Positions 7,432-17,491 of a DNA stretch of 64,000 bases are shown here, piece after piece. The number at the start of each line of letters is the position of its first letter. Within the stretch, counting starts at the first letter, position 1. Source of the stretch: Vibrio alfacsensis (GTDB lineage Bacteria; Pseudomonadota; Gammaproteobacteria; Enterobacterales; Vibrionaceae); NCBI RefSeq assembly GCF_003544875.1, contig NZ_CP032094.1, forward strand, positions 310,001-374,000. The letters are read 5' to 3'. The position numbers and the translations under genes were made by a program. The notes beneath the pieces are model-generated. The model had not been told where the DNA came from and searched no databases. It worked only from the letters and a program-made list of their open reading frames with translations.

Positions 7432-10203
7432 CTAATTTTGACTCAATGGTCGATGTAATTTTTGGAATAGCCACCCAAGCGCGATTAAAGAGGCACCCAA
7501 ACCTAAGAAACTGATCGCTCGCCAGAACCCATCTAGTGAGCGGACATCCCACAAGAATACTTTGAGTGCGACACAAGCTAGCACAATCAGCCCAATTCGT
7601 TGTATGACAGGCATCTTGCCTGTAACCCCTTTCCATGTCAGTACGCCGCCTATTAGTAATCCGGTCACCGAGTAGGTAAACATTTCCGCCATGCTAGTGG
7701 ATTGGGCAAGTGTCATTGATGTCGTTTGCCAGAATTGGCGGATAGACATGCCTAACCAAATGACACCTAAGGTGAAGCCGATACTCGCAATGGCTTTGGG
7801 TGGAATACGCAGAGTGTTCCAACGCTTATAGGCGGTCACGATAAGTATCGCAGCAGGCAATAGCCACCCCACTGACAGCATGTTAAATACAGGCATAGCC
7901 TGTGCAGATATGTTGTTAACTAATAGTGGTGATTCAAGGCTGTTAAGTAGTGCAATAAGCACAAGAAAAACGCACCAAAGCAGGTAGCTGTATACTTGAT
8001 ACATTCGCTCTAGTTGCTGAGCGAACTGGCTGCGATAGCTGTATACCAAGCCCATCACAAGCGCTTGATTGGCAAAAACAATCGCGGAAGTGAAATCGAG
8101 ATAACTGAGATAGCCATATTGCCCAGTTAACCAGTAATTAGTTTGGGTGAAAAGGGCCATCAAGAAAACATGCAAAAACGCACCTTCAAACCAATTCGCG
8201 AGTTCGTTTTCAGAACGCTGCAATACACTACGAGCGTACGCGAGAATGGCCAGTGATGGTAGGTAGCTGATGATAACCCAAGCCCAATGCTCCGTATTGA
8301 CGGGTTGCCAATCAGGAATGAATGGCAAAAGGGTCAATCGTACAACAAGAATGCTCATTGCCAGCTTGACAGCCCAACTCGCAGGTCGGAATAGGCTTGA
8401 TTTAACCTGTAGTGCCATTACCGCAACTTGCAACGAAATCGCTGTTGTTAGCCAAGTGTCACTTAACCAGATGAAAGCGGTACCTGCAATCATGGTATGC
8501 ATGATCGCAGAACACTCAAAAGCGAGATCTTTGTATCGCAAGCCAATCAGCAGGTAGTAAGCGGTAACTAACGCTGTAAATACCGTCCAACTGAGAACAT
8601 GGCTTTCTACAAACTCATTGGTATAAAGCAATACCAGTAGCGTCATTGATGGCGCAAGTACAAGAAAAAATCCAGTTGCCATTTGTGAACGGTCATTGGC
8701 TAAGGTTTGGCAAAGCGTTCTTAGGGCAATCAAAGTAATGCAGATGCCCAGTGCGATGAGAATGAGAGTTTCGCTATTGGTCATGTAGAGCAAGTGAAGA
8801 GCGATGGATAACATCAGGGATGCAGCAAACACCACCAAGATAGAGGGCATATATATTCTGAGTGACCAACCTGTTCGAATTGCAGGGAGCCAAAGCAACA
8901 TCACTAAGATCGCATATAAGTAGCTAATTTGTATTGGATTGATGCTTGGCAGACGCGCCAATGCGGATAAAGCCAATAACACAGTGGCGAATGCGAGGAC
9001 TGTTGGTATGTGCGTCCACTTTCCTTGATTATGGCGAAAACGCGGGTTTAACATCCAGCCAAGCCTAGGCACCGCGAACAGTAAATATGCAGTCAGTGAA
9101 AGGAAAATTGCCAACCATGAGAACAACGTTTCTGTCGGGATGTTTTCGATTAATAATAGCATCCAGATTAAATGAGGACCGGAAATGCAGGGAGAAATCC
9201 ATGCGTGTCGTGCCCTTTGCATCAGTAGTGTTGCTGCGATAGAAATGGCACTTATGTAACTGGCAAGTAAATAGTAATCAGGTTCTGTTCCACCAATCCA
9301 TAGTGGTGCGGAGTAGCCGCCAATTAAGCCTAATAATGCCATCAATGGTCCTTGGCGTAGTGACAATGCCAAGCTAAAGAAAGCGGCGCTCGCTAACATA
9401 AGTAAAGAAGCGCCTGGCGTTAACATTTGATAGAACACAAATGCGAAGATCACCGTGCAGTAAATGCCAGTTAAACCTGTTCCAGAAATAGCGGCGGGTA
9501 CATAGGTGAAACCTTGCGCGCGTTTGGCTCGATCTAGACTCTTTTGCTCACGACGATGAAACCACTCACCTAACAACACCGTCACAAGAGAAACGGACAA
9601 TGCAATGGATACTCGCATAATGGGTGAAAATTCGATATGGCTGCCAATGACTTGAACTAAATAGCCGCCACCCATCAGCATAGCTAATGCCCCAACCCAA
9701 ACGAGCCAGTTTTCTTGAATATTGCTTAGGAGCTTACTGGCTTGTTTTTCAAACAATGTTTCACTACTTTGTGCCAATCCGGCGATATGAACGTCGTCTG
9801 TCGATAGAATATTGGGTTCTTCAAGTGGAGTTGTGTCGTTGGGTACTAATGGTTCATGAGGCTCATATGGGGCCGTGTTATCTGGTTTTATACTATTTGG
9901 TTCTGTGCTTATCGGTGTTCTTGCTGAGATGGATCCGACGGGGGCACTTGTTTGCGCGTTTAGGTTTAGAGAGTGCAATTCGGATTTTTGGTTTTTAACG
10001 GACGTGTTCTCAAACGGACGCGCTCGCAATTCCGCCAACTCTTTTTTAAGGCTAGATAGGTCGTCTTCTAGCTTTGATATTCGATTCACCGCTTTTAACG
10101 TGATGAGCATGGCGAAAGTCGCCAAAATAACCGCCAGTGAAATAAACAACCGTTGCACTCCTTGTTGCTGTTTTGAATCCTTGACTTTGAGCAGCTTAGT
10201 CAA
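7432..10203 (-). CDS. DUF2339 family polytopic membrane protein
   Basis: A 923-residue protein. An N-terminal membrane segment (about residues 17-40) is followed by a short coiled coil (ISKLEDDLSSLKKELAELRA) and a Pro/Thr/Glu-rich periplasmic-like linker to about residue 150. The rest is more than 20 hydrophobic segments with short loops, ending LFQKLHRPLSQN. This architecture is that of DUF2339 proteins, which are large inner-membrane proteins of unknown function common in gammaproteobacteria. It is monocistronic and divergent from the antiporter at 10372. No damage is seen. A role in envelope biology is only a guess. Confidence 0.85.
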   Translation of the reverse strand: MTKLLKVKDSKQQQGVQRLFISLAVILATFAMLITLKAVNRISKLEDDLSSLKKELAELRARPFENTSVKNQKSELHSLNLNAQTSAPVGSISARTPISTEPNSIKPDNTAPYEPHEPLVPNDTTPLEEPNILSTDDVHIAGLAQSSETLFEKQASKLLSNIQENWLVWVGALAMLMGGGYLVQVIGSHIEFSPIMRVSIALSVSLVTVLLGEWFHRREQKSLDRAKRAQGFTYVPAAISGTGLTGIYCTVIFAFVFYQMLTPGASLLMLASAAFFSLALSLRQGPLMALLGLIGGYSAPLWIGGTEPDYYLLASYISAISIAATLLMQRARHAWISPCISGPHLIWMLLLIENIPTETLFSWLAIFLSLTAYLLFAVPRLGWMLNPRFRHNQGKWTHIPTVLAFATVLLALSALARLPSINPIQISYLYAILVMLLWLPAIRTGWSLRIYMPSILVVFAASLMLSIALHLLYMTNSETLILIALGICITLIALRTLCQTLANDRSQMATGFFLVLAPSMTLLVLLYTNEFVESHVLSWTVFTALVTAYYLLIGLRYKDLAFECSAIMHTMIAGTAFIWLSDTWLTTAISLQVAVMALQVKSSLFRPASWAVKLAMSILVVRLTLLPFIPDWQPVNTEHWAWVIISYLPSLAILAYARSVLQRSENELANWFEGAFLHVFLMALFTQTNYWLTGQYGYLSYLDFTSAIVFANQALVMGLVYSYRSQFAQQLERMYQVYSYLLWCVFLVLIALLNSLESPLLVNNISAQAMPVFNMLSVGWLLPAAILIVTAYKRWNTLRIPPKAIASIGFTLGVIWLGMSIRQFWQTTSMTLAQSTSMAEMFTYSVTGLLIGGVLTWKGVTGKMPVIQRIGLIVLACVALKVFLWDVRSLDGFWRAISFLGLGASLIALGWLFQKLHRPLSQN

Positions 10204-10371
10204 GTTTAGTTCACAGTATCACAAGTTTATGGGAACTATCTCCAAGTCATTTTCATTGAACTCCGTCTCTTGAGCTTACTTGGGTATAAACTATATTCAT
10301 AATACTTTTCAAAATCTTAATTGGCGTAGAGTGAGAGCTTGGCCAAATAACAACAAACTAGGTGACGATAC

Positions 10372-12165
10372 ATGCAAGTTGGCAATGAAGCGCTGGTGCT
10401 GTCAGCGGTTGGGGTGATTGGCTTAGGGTGCCAATGGTTAGCATGGCGAATGCGTTTGCCAGCCATTTTATTTTTGCTTTTAGCTGGCTTAATTGTAGGA
10501 CCGTTTCTGCAATGGCTTCATCCGGACGATATTCTCGGTAATCTACTGTTCCCTTTGGTTTCCCTTGCCGTAGCCGTGATCTTGTTTGAGGGCAGTTTAA
10601 CGCTGAACTTTAAAGAAATTCGTGGGGTCAGTGGTTCGGTTTGGAGCATTGTTTCTGTTGGTGCCATTATCTCTTGGATCGCAACAAGTGTGGCGACTCA
10701 TTACTTCCTTAATTTTACTTGGGAGCTAGCGATTCTGTTCGGTAGCTTAACCGTCGTTACTGGCCCAACTGTGATTGTTCCACTGCTTAGAACGGTGAGA
10801 CCGACCTCAAAGCTTGCGAATATTCTGCGCTGGGAAGGCATTTTGATTGACCCGTTAGGCGCGTTGTTTGTGGTGATGGTCTACGAGTTCATTGTCTCGC
10901 ATAATGCGGTGAACAGTGTTGAAGTGTTCGGCACTATTATTGCGGTCGGTTTAATGTTAGGCGTTGCGTCTGGGATTGCTGTGGCAACCGTTTTACGACG
11001 AGCATGGCTGCCAGAGTACCTTCAGCCGTTTGCAGTGTTAATGGTGGTACTTGGCGTTTTTTCTGTGTCGAATCAATTAGAATCAGAGGCAGGATTGCTT
11101 ACCGTGACGGTCATGGGGATGTGGTTGGCTAATGCGAAAGGGATCAATATTCAACAGATCTTGCACTTTAAAGAACACCTCACAATATTGTTGATCACAG
11201 GGTTATTTATCTTCTTAGCAGCCCGAATCAGCTTGGATGATTTTGCCTCACTAGGGATCGGAGCACTCATTTTATTTGTCTTCATGCAACTTGTCTCTCG
11301 TCCACTCTCGATTTTCATTTCGACTTTTAGAAGCAACTTATCATTCAAAGACAAAGTCTTTCTTTCTTGGGTAGCGCCACGGGGTATTGTCGCAGCGTCT
11401 ATCTCGTCACTATTTGCCATCAAGTTGATGGAGTTTGGAATCAGCGAGGCAACCTTACTTGTTCCGATGACTTTTATGGTGATCATCGGTACTGTCGTAT
11501 TGCAAAGTGCGACTGCTCGTCCAATGGCGTTAGCTCTTGGTGTGGCAGAACCAGCGCCAAGAGGGTTTTTACTGATAGGAGCGAATCGTGTGGCAAGGGA
11601 AATTGGTCAAGCATTGGCAAGATATGATAGACGAGTGCTATTAACTGATTCCAATTGGGACTACATCAGCCAAGTTCGCATGTCGGGAATGGACCATTAT
11701 TATGGTAATCCAATTTCAAGCCATGCGGATGATAACCTTAATCTAATAGGCATTGGAGAAGTTGTCGCGCTGACGCCAGATCAACATTTCAATATTATGG
11801 CTTGTATGCAGTTTGTTAGCGAGTTCGGTGAAGATAAGGTCCATTGTCTGCAAAAAAGTAAATCGAACGGCAGTGAAAAGCATTCGGTAGCCCAAGAATA
11901 TCATGGAAAATTACTCATGGGAGGCAATGTAAGTTACACACAATTGGCGAGCTTGCTGAGTCAAGGCGCAGAAATTAAGCACACAAAATTGAGTGATAGC
12001 TTTACCTATCAGCATTATTTGGAACACCACAAAAGTAATTTAGTAATACCTCTTTTTCATGTTGAAGAAAAAGGCAAAATTGAATTTTGTGATGATCCTG
12101 AACAGTTCGCGCCATCAACAAACAGTACAGTTGTCGCGTTAATTCAAACAGATGCCTCGGATTAG
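10372..12165 (+). CDS. Cation/proton antiporter of the CPA1 (NhaP-type) family with C-terminal TrkA-N-like domain
   Basis: A 597-residue protein. Residues about 1-385 form 12-13 hydrophobic segments with the motifs expected for sodium/proton exchangers (LILFEGSLTLNF early, GPTVIVPLLR in the middle, ISWVAPRGIVAAS late). Residues about 395-500 (RGFLLIGANRVAREIGQAL, then LLTDSN) resemble a Rossmann TrkA-N/RCK nucleotide-binding domain that would gate transport. It most likely exchanges Na+ or K+ for H+ across the inner membrane for pH and salt homeostasis, which is typical in marine bacteria. The gene is single and followed by a strong terminator (12219-12254). Confidence 0.85.
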   Translation: MQVGNEALVLSAVGVIGLGCQWLAWRMRLPAILFLLLAGLIVGPFLQWLHPDDILGNLLFPLVSLAVAVILFEGSLTLNFKEIRGVSGSVWSIVSVGAIISWIATSVATHYFLNFTWELAILFGSLTVVTGPTVIVPLLRTVRPTSKLANILRWEGILIDPLGALFVVMVYEFIVSHNAVNSVEVFGTIIAVGLMLGVASGIAVATVLRRAWLPEYLQPFAVLMVVLGVFSVSNQLESEAGLLTVTVMGMWLANAKGINIQQILHFKEHLTILLITGLFIFLAARISLDDFASLGIGALILFVFMQLVSRPLSIFISTFRSNLSFKDKVFLSWVAPRGIVAASISSLFAIKLMEFGISEATLLVPMTFMVIIGTVVLQSATARPMALALGVAEPAPRGFLLIGANRVAREIGQALARYDRRVLLTDSNWDYISQVRMSGMDHYYGNPISSHADDNLNLIGIGEVVALTPDQHFNIMACMQFVSEFGEDKVHCLQKSKSNGSEKHSVAQEYHGKLLMGGNVSYTQLASLLSQGAEIKHTKLSDSFTYQHYLEHHKSNLVIPLFHVEEKGKIEFCDDPEQFAPSTNSTVVALIQTDASD

Positions 12166-12218
12166 CTACAAATAAATGTGATGGGTACCAACTCCCCCAT
12201 ACCCAATCACCTCTTACG

Positions 12219-12254
12219 AAACGGTCATTCTGACACATCAGAGTGGCCGTTTTT
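12219..12254 (+). terminator. Rho-independent terminator after the antiporter
   Basis: AAACGG..TCTGA pairs with TCAGA..CCGTTT around a CACA loop, followed by a T run (TTTTT). The stem is about 14 bp with a few mismatches and lies 54 bases after the stop. Confidence 0.8.
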
Positions 12255-12449
12255 CTGTTTATTCCCCAAGCTTATATAGAGCTTTCATCGTGGTGTTTAA
12301 AACGTACTTAGGTTTGATTCCTATCGGGACGATTGTGTTTTTCCATCAACGTAGAGTTCGGGAAAAATTGATACATTGCTGAATTTTCGCATTGACGTTA
12401 ATGACAAGGATCGCAATACTGCGCCACTGTTTGACTTTAGGGTGACAAT

Positions 12450-13468
12450 ATGGCTTCGCAATTCAATCGAAAAGACCTGCATCTTGACGCTGTTTTACAT
12501 CATGATATGAGCATGAAAAATAAAACGGCGGGCTTTGAGACCGTCGAATTTGAGCATTGTGCGTTGCCAGAATGTGACTTTAATAGCATTGACCTTTCTA
12601 GCAAGTTTCTCGGTCATCAATTGAAATTACCATTTTGATCAGCTCGATGACAGGCGGAGCAAAAGATGCAGAAATCATCAATTGTCGTTTGGCAGAAGCG
12701 GCAAGTGAGATAGGTATTGCGATGGGGGTGGGCTCACAGCGCGTTAGTCTAGAAGATAGCCAGCATTCGGGTTTGGGTAAAACCATCCGTGATCTTGCGA
12801 AAGGTGTGCCGTTGTATTCCAATTTAGGTGCAGCGCAACTTCGAGACAAACAGCGCCTTGATAATGCACAGCGCGCCGTTGATTTTATTCAAGCAGATGC
12901 GTTATTTGTGCATCTTAATCCAATGCAAGAAGCCTTTCAGCAGAACGGCGATCGCGACTGGGTTGGTGTGCTTAAGTCGATTGAGCAACTCAAGCAGCGC
13001 GTGAATGTTCCTATGATCATCAAAGAAGTGGGTTTTGGTATTAGCGGTTCGGTTGCCAAACAGCTTGTCGAAGCAGGCGTAGATGCGATTGATGTTGCAG
13101 GAGCTGGTGGCACAAGTTGGTCTGCTGTAGAAGGTTATTGCCAGGCTGATAGCAAAATGCAGCGCGCAGCAGAACTGTTCCGTGATTGGGGCATTCCGAC
13201 CTCTACGTGTATAGAGCAAATTCGAGTGTATTATCCAGATCTGCCTTTAATTGCTTCTGGTGGCGTGCATAATGGTCTGGAAGCGGCAAAAGCGATACAC
13301 CTTGGAGCGAATCTCGCAGGGCAAGCTGGCGCGGTCCTAAAAGCAGCGACCATCAATACCGAATCAGTAATCGAACATTTTGATCAAATGGCGCTGGAAT
13401 TACGTTTAGCTTGTTTTGGCACTGGCTCTGCGAATCTTCAAGCATTGACTCAAGCTCGTCGTCTCTAA
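12450..13468 (+). pseudogene. fni: Type 2 isopentenyl-diphosphate delta-isomerase, broken by one indel
   Basis: Type 2 IPP isomerase (FMN- and NADPH-dependent) interconverts isopentenyl and dimethylallyl diphosphate. The first 62 codons (12450-12638) end KLPF-stop. The next frame (from 12635) carries ISSMTGG, GVGSQR, MIIKEVGFG and GAGGTSW, all family motifs, and ends near the normal C-terminus. One missing T in the CCATTTTGATC run near 12633-12637 gives PFLISSMTGG and a protein of about 339 residues, the usual length. The lesion is at a homopolymer and both halves are perfect, so an error in the sequence is likely. The ribosome site GGGTGA lies 6 bases before ATG 12450. The gene stands alone. 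Confidence 0.88.
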
Positions 13469-13643
13469 TCTAGTCTCTAGCGCTATTCGTCTTGGTAGCG
13501 GTAATGTTCCGTGCAGTTAGGTTGATTTAAAGACAATTCGTCGCTTTTATAGATCATGAGTTGATAAATTGTCGGAGAATTAACACTCGGACCAATATTT
13601 TGGGTATATTCTCTTCACTGTTTGTAACTAGGCTCTGGAACTT

Positions 13644-13907
13644 ATGAAAAAAATCGCAATGCTACTATTGGCGGCAACTGCATTAACCGCTTGCTCTGAT
13701 GAAGTAGGCACTGAAAGCTGGTGTACCAAAATGCGTGACAAGCCAAAGACCGAATGGACAACGGATAACGCTTTAGATTTTGCTCAGCACTGTGTACTGC
13801 AAGACGGTGTTGGCAGCGAGCAATGGTGTAAAGGCCTGAAAGAAAAACCAAAAGGCGAATGGACGGCGAATGAAGCGACAAGCTATACCAAGCATTGTAT
13901 CTTCTAA
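13644..13907 (+). CDS. DUF3012 family small lipoprotein with internal duplication
   Basis: An 87-residue protein. A lipoprotein signal ends at LTAC (Cys about residue 17). The mature part is two copies of a roughly 35-residue unit, each with W-C-..-M/L-K/R-..-KPK-..-EW-T-..-HC: WCTKMRDKPKTEWT and WCKGLKEKPKGEWT. The paired Cys residues in each unit could form disulphides in the periplasm. This repeat is the DUF3012 domain; its function is unknown. It is followed by its own terminator. Confidence 0.8.
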   Translation: MKKIAMLLLAATALTACSDEVGTESWCTKMRDKPKTEWTTDNALDFAQHCVLQDGVGSEQWCKGLKEKPKGEWTANEATSYTKHCIF

Positions 13908-13942
13908 ACACACAGTTTTTACTGATGGTTGTATATTCTACA

Positions 13943-13966
13943 AACCGAGCTTTCGCTCGGTTTTTT
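13943..13966 (+). terminator. Rho-independent terminator after the DUF3012 gene
   Basis: ACCGAGC pairs with GCTCGGT around TTTC, followed immediately by TTTTTTG. A compact, GC-rich stem with a strong T tract. Confidence 0.88.
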
Positions 13967-14053
13967 GTATTTGAATGATTCATTACTTGTATGCGTTTTC
14001 TAACTCAATATACTGGCAATGAATTTAACCAAATTGGCATAAGTGCTTTGAGA

Positions 14054-14482
14054 ATGAAAATGAAAAAAACGATATTAACACTTGGTTTGGTGACAGCTTT
14101 GTTTGGCTGTGAAGACGCAACAAAGGCCATTGATGAGGCGCAAGCCGCCGCAAACAAAGCGATTGATTCGGTTCAAGAGCAGATTGAATCGGTTGAATCT
14201 GCTTTTAATATTGATCAATTTCAAGGTGCGGCTGACGCTGCCCAAGAGCTCGCTGAATCAGTAGAAGAAGCAATGAATGTGGATTTTAGTGATCCTGAAG
14301 CGCTGGTAGAAGCAAAAGAACACATTGCCAATGCTTATGCCTGTTTAGTTGATGCCTCAACGGAGTCGACGGTTGAAAAAGTCATGGATAAGGTGATGGC
14401 ATCAATTGGTGACGAAGAGACGAAATCCTTAATTGAAGAAGGGATTGAGAAAGCACAAGCAGCAAAAGAATGCGTAATGTAA
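14054..14482 (+). CDS. Small lipoprotein, paralogue of the next gene
   Basis: I place the start at ATG 14054 (or 14060), because the signal MKKTILTLGLVTALFGC with a lipobox Cys follows directly; the in-frame ATG at 13991 would add about 20 residues before the signal. The mature protein of about 125 residues is helical, Ala/Glu-rich and has a heptad-like first half (DEAQAAANKAIDSVQEQIESVE). It ends KAQAAKECVM. It is close to the following gene at 14680 in signal, DFSDPEA motif and C-terminus, so the two are a tandem duplication. No function is known to me. Confidence 0.72.
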   Translation: MKMKKTILTLGLVTALFGCEDATKAIDEAQAAANKAIDSVQEQIESVESAFNIDQFQGAADAAQELAESVEEAMNVDFSDPEALVEAKEHIANAYACLVDASTESTVEKVMDKVMASIGDEETKSLIEEGIEKAQAAKECVM

Positions 14483-14502
14483 GTTCACGCTTTCTTGAAA
14501 GC

Positions 14503-14529
14503 AGGGGGATCTTCGGGTCCTCCTTTTTT
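14503..14529 (+). terminator. Rho-independent terminator with UUCG loop
   Basis: AGGGGGATC and GGTCCTCCT pair around TTCG, followed by TTTTTT. It lies about 20 bases after the lipoprotein stop. Confidence 0.75.
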
Positions 14530-14679
14530 ATGTCCGTCATTTGTCGCTACGAGTGGATGGATAATGGCTTACTTTTACCAAATACTTCCAATTAAAACTT
14601 ATCTCAGTCTTTGTTTTAGCCCCTTTGATTTGATGAACTAAAATTTCATAGTGTTCACGAATAGGGATATAGGTTCAAA

Positions 14680-15149
14680 ATGAAAAAAACAATTTTTGCA
14701 GTGATAATGGCCTTAGCGTTGTTTGGTTGCGAAGACGCGAATAAAACCGTCGATGATGCTCAAGAGGCTGCAACAAAAGCGATGGAGAAAGTTCAGCAAA
14801 CGGCCGACGATGCGACAGAAGTCGTGCAAGAGCAGATGGACAATATGCAAGAACAAGTTGATTCCGTCGCATTTGATTTTGACCAGTTTTCTACCACATC
14901 TGAGATGGCAAAATCGTTTTCCGATGCAGTAAAAGAAGCGATGAATGTAGATTTTAGTGATCCTCAAGCGGTTGAGGATGTAAAAATAAAATAGCGAACA
15001 GCTACCAATGTTATGTCGAGGCAACATCTGAATCAGAGGCCGACAGTACGGTAAATGGGATGATGGCGTCAGTAAGCAATGATGAAGTGAAATCGTTGAT
15101 AGAAATAGGTATTGAGAAAGCAAAAGCAGTAAAAGAGTGCGTGATGTAA
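14680..15149 (+). pseudogene. Small lipoprotein (paralogue of the preceding gene), broken by one indel
   Basis: ATG 14680 gives MKKTIFAVIMALALFGC, a lipoprotein signal, then an Ala/Glu/Gln-rich helical region and the DFSDPQA motif shared with the upstream gene. The frame stops at 14994 (GTAAAAATAAAATAG). One missing A in that A-rich run restores continuity through NKIANSYQC, SNDEVKSLIE and a KAKAVKECVM end at 15147-15149, lining up with the whole length of the 14054 gene. The restored protein is about 156 residues. The lesion sits in a homopolymer. Confidence 0.75.
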
Positions 15150-15170
15150 ACGTTTATGGTCAATTGGGAG

Positions 15171-15200
15171 AGGGGCGTGTTTTTACACTCCCCTTTTTTG
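15171..15200 (+). terminator. Rho-independent terminator
   Basis: AGGGGCGTGT pairs with ACACTCCCCT (one mismatch) around TTTT and is followed by a TTTTTT run. It closes the second lipoprotein gene. Confidence 0.85.
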
Positions 15201-15257
15201 TTTCAAGCAAATGTTCTAAAGCAAAATGTTCTAAAGCAAACTGTTTCAAGCAAGATG

Positions 15258-15545
15258 TTAGACCAAAAAGAAGAAATACAGAAAACAGACAAATGCTAAT
15301 AATGTCGCAGATAAAACAGGATAAATGATATAAGCATCCTGGTGGTTGGTGCGTTGGTAGCACAGAGAGACGAGCAAAATGTTGTACACCACAAGCAACA
15401 GGCTGATCATGGTTCCACTGTTTAGGTTTAGCGTCGATAACTGCGAGAGAAAAAACGCCAACAATAGGTAGTCGAAAATGATTAGCCAGAGAAAGGCTTT
15501 TTTTATTGGATCATTTTTGGCTTTATTGGATGCGGGTATGGGCAT
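15258..15545 (-). CDS. Small hypothetical inner-membrane protein
   Basis: A 95-residue protein with three hydrophobic segments (about residues 17-35, 44-63 and 74-95) and a short basic N-terminus (NKAKNDPIKKA). I recognise no family. Its end overlaps a cluster of short A-rich repeats (15215-15260). It lies between the lipoprotein terminator and the laf operon end. Confidence 0.5.
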   Translation of the reverse strand: MPIPASNKAKNDPIKKAFLWLIIFDYLLLAFFLSQLSTLNLNSGTMISLLLVVYNILLVSLCYQRTNHQDAYIIYPVLSATLLAFVCFLYFFFLV

Positions 15546-15597
15546 AGTGAACTCAACTGAACAGGCTCTGCAACATCAATAGCTTATGGATAGATTA

Positions 15598-15624
15598 GGG
15601 TCACCGAGGTAGGAATGGTGACCC
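15598..15624 (-). terminator. Hairpin at the end of the lafTU operon
   Basis: GGGTCACC pairs with GGTGACCC around an 11-base loop, just after the lafU stop (15632). There is no strong T tract on the minus strand, so termination may be partial. Confidence 0.5.
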
Positions 15625-15631
15625 CCTCAAA

Positions 15632-16624
15632 TTAGAGGTTTTGAATTTTGGCCTCTTGTGAATCTGAGTCCACAGAATAGCGGATTACTTCTTGCCTGAT
15701 AACAGGTTGGTTGAACTGCGCTTTTTGTTTTGCTTTTTGCAGTTCGCTATCCGCTTGATTACCAAAAAATGTTTGAAGTACTTGTGCTGCTGGCGTGGTC
15801 AGAACAAATAGCTCGATACGACGATTTTCGCTTGAGTCTGGATCCTCGAAGTTAAGTAATGCACGGTCAGACATGCCCGTGACTTGCATTACTCGATCGT
15901 CGGGCATTCCTCCCTCGACAAGGGTATTTCGAGCCACGTCAGCACGGCTTGCCGAGAGTGCCCAGTTTGATTGCCGGCCGTAGCCTTGTTTAAAGGGCGT
16001 AGAGTCAGTGTGACCGCTGATAATCAAAGGGTTACCTATTCGCTGAAATACAGGAGCGAGTGCTACTAATAAATCCTCGAAAAATGGTGTTAACTTCACC
16101 CCGCCACGGGTGAACATATGCTGTTTATAGTCATCTTGAAGAACAATGCGCAGACCTTGAGGGGTAACAGTAACGTTGACATTCCCTTGTGCACTGATTT
16201 GCCCAACCACCTCGTCAATGACTTTTGCAAGTAAAGCCAATTGCTCTTGCGTATCGAAGTTGCCCGGAATTAGGGAGTCGATTTCTGGACCATCACCATC
16301 ACCTTGGAAAAACGAGCTGACGATGTGATTGGAATTGTGCTTACTTGGCACAGAAGAGTCCTGTGCCAAGTCGATAGGAGAGATACTTTGTGACGAGTCA
16401 AATGGGTTACCAAAACTTTTGTCGAACACGCTCGCGCTATGCAAATGTGCCATGATGGCTTTGCGTTCTTCTTTGTCGACCACTTGCATGACCCAAAGGA
16501 CGAGGAACAACGCCATTAAAGCGATCATAAAATCGGCAAATGCGACTTTCCACGCACCACCATGAAATTCATCATGATCATGTGCTCTTGCACGCTTAAA
16601 TACCACATGCTCTTGTTTTTGCAT
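15632..16624 (-). CDS. lafU: Lateral flagellar stator protein LafU (MotB-type)
   Basis: A 330-residue MotB homologue. After a basic N-terminus there is one membrane segment ([19 protein letters not shown]) holding the conserved proton-binding Asp in the ADFMIALMA context. The C-terminal OmpA/PAL peptidoglycan-binding domain has [24 protein letters not shown] and NRRIELFV. With LafT it forms the stator of the lateral motor, which in Vibrio is proton driven while the polar one is sodium driven. The start overlaps the lafT stop by one base, so they are translationally coupled. Confidence 0.92.
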   Translation of the reverse strand: MQKQEHVVFKRARAHDHDEFHGGAWKVAFADFMIALMALFLVLWVMQVVDKEERKAIMAHLHSASVFDKSFGNPFDSSQSISPIDLAQDSSVPSKHNSNHIVSSFFQGDGDGPEIDSLIPGNFDTQEQLALLAKVIDEVVGQISAQGNVNVTVTPQGLRIVLQDDYKQHMFTRGGVKLTPFFEDLLVALAPVFQRIGNPLIISGHTDSTPFKQGYGRQSNWALSASRADVARNTLVEGGMPDDRVMQVTGMSDRALLNFEDPDSSENRRIELFVLTTPAAQVLQTFFGNQADSELQKAKQKAQFNQPVIRQEVIRYSVDSDSQEAKIQNL

Positions 16625-17481
16625 TATCCCTCCTGTTCAGTTAGCCACTTCTCCATTTGGTTAAAAGTAGGTTTGATGTCTAGCTGAATGTGTTTACGGC
16701 CAGCGTCAATTGCAAGCAATGTCGGTTTTTTCGCCACGTAAGCGACTAATGTCGCGCGTACGCATTCGAATGCCGTCATATTTCGTTTGACTCGCTGGGC
16801 CATGGCGTTACTCAGTGGATCTAAACAACAGTAACAGCCAAAAATACCAATAAATGTTCCTACTAGGGCTGCAGCAACGTGGTAGCCGATCAAAGCAATC
16901 GAACCGTCAATGGCTTGCATGGTGATAATAATGCCGCCGACGGCTGCCAAAATACCAAAGCCAGGAAGTGCTTCTGCCGTTCGTTGCATTGAGCGCGATG
17001 GCAATAGCATTTCAGTTTGGATCGCTTCGATTTCCTGTTCTAACAGTCCCTCTAATTCATGAGGCGACATTTGTCCCATTGCCATTAAACGTAAATTATC
17101 GGTAATGAAAGAAATTAGTCGATGGTCTGTGCTGACTTTAGGGTACGCCTGAAAAATCGCACTCTCTTCTGGGGACTCGATATGTGAATCCAAGAACTTG
17201 AAGCCCCGGCTTCGTGCTGTTTCGAGTAAATGATTGAGTAGTGCCATAAGTTGCATGTAGTACTCATACTCTTGCTTTGGTCCAGAGATGGTAGCGCGCA
17301 CTTGTTGGCGCATTTCTTTAAGGACTTGAGGCGGGTTGCCGATAATTAGTGAGCCGACGGCTGCTCCTATGATGATCAGAAATTCCGCAGGTTGCCAAAT
17401 GGCTCCGAGTTTGCCGCCCGCCCACATGTATCCACCAAAGACACATAACAGAACGGTAATGGCTCCAAAAAACTTTTGCAT
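16624..17481 (-). CDS. lafT: Lateral flagellar stator protein LafT (MotA-type)
   Basis: A 285-residue MotA homologue. Four membrane segments are visible: two near the N-terminus (about 1-20 and 30-50) and two after residue 165 ([17 protein letters not shown] and [18 protein letters not shown]). The cytoplasmic loop between carries charged residues that contact FliG. It partners LafU in the proton channel. It lies 10 bases after lafS and directly before lafU, the conserved lafSTU order. Confidence 0.92.
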   Translation of the reverse strand: MQKFFGAITVLLCVFGGYMWAGGKLGAIWQPAEFLIIIGAAVGSLIIGNPPQVLKEMRQQVRATISGPKQEYEYYMQLMALLNHLLETARSRGFKFLDSHIESPEESAIFQAYPKVSTDHRLISFITDNLRLMAMGQMSPHELEGLLEQEIEAIQTEMLLPSRSMQRTAEALPGFGILAAVGGIIITMQAIDGSIALIGYHVAAALVGTFIGIFGCYCCLDPLSNAMAQRVKRNMTAFECVRATLVAYVAKKPTLLAIDAGRKHIQLDIKPTFNQMEKWLTEQEG

Positions 17482-17491
17482 GGTGTGATTC

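Noticed and set aside
8270..8557. Plus-strand open frame inside the DUF2339 gene
   Set aside because: It is antisense to a clear long membrane protein, with no ribosome site or recognisable domains.
15205..15260. A-rich repeated TTCTAAAGCAAA motifs as iterons
   Set aside because: Only two or three imperfect copies, no replication gene near, and they lie at the end of a terminator region.
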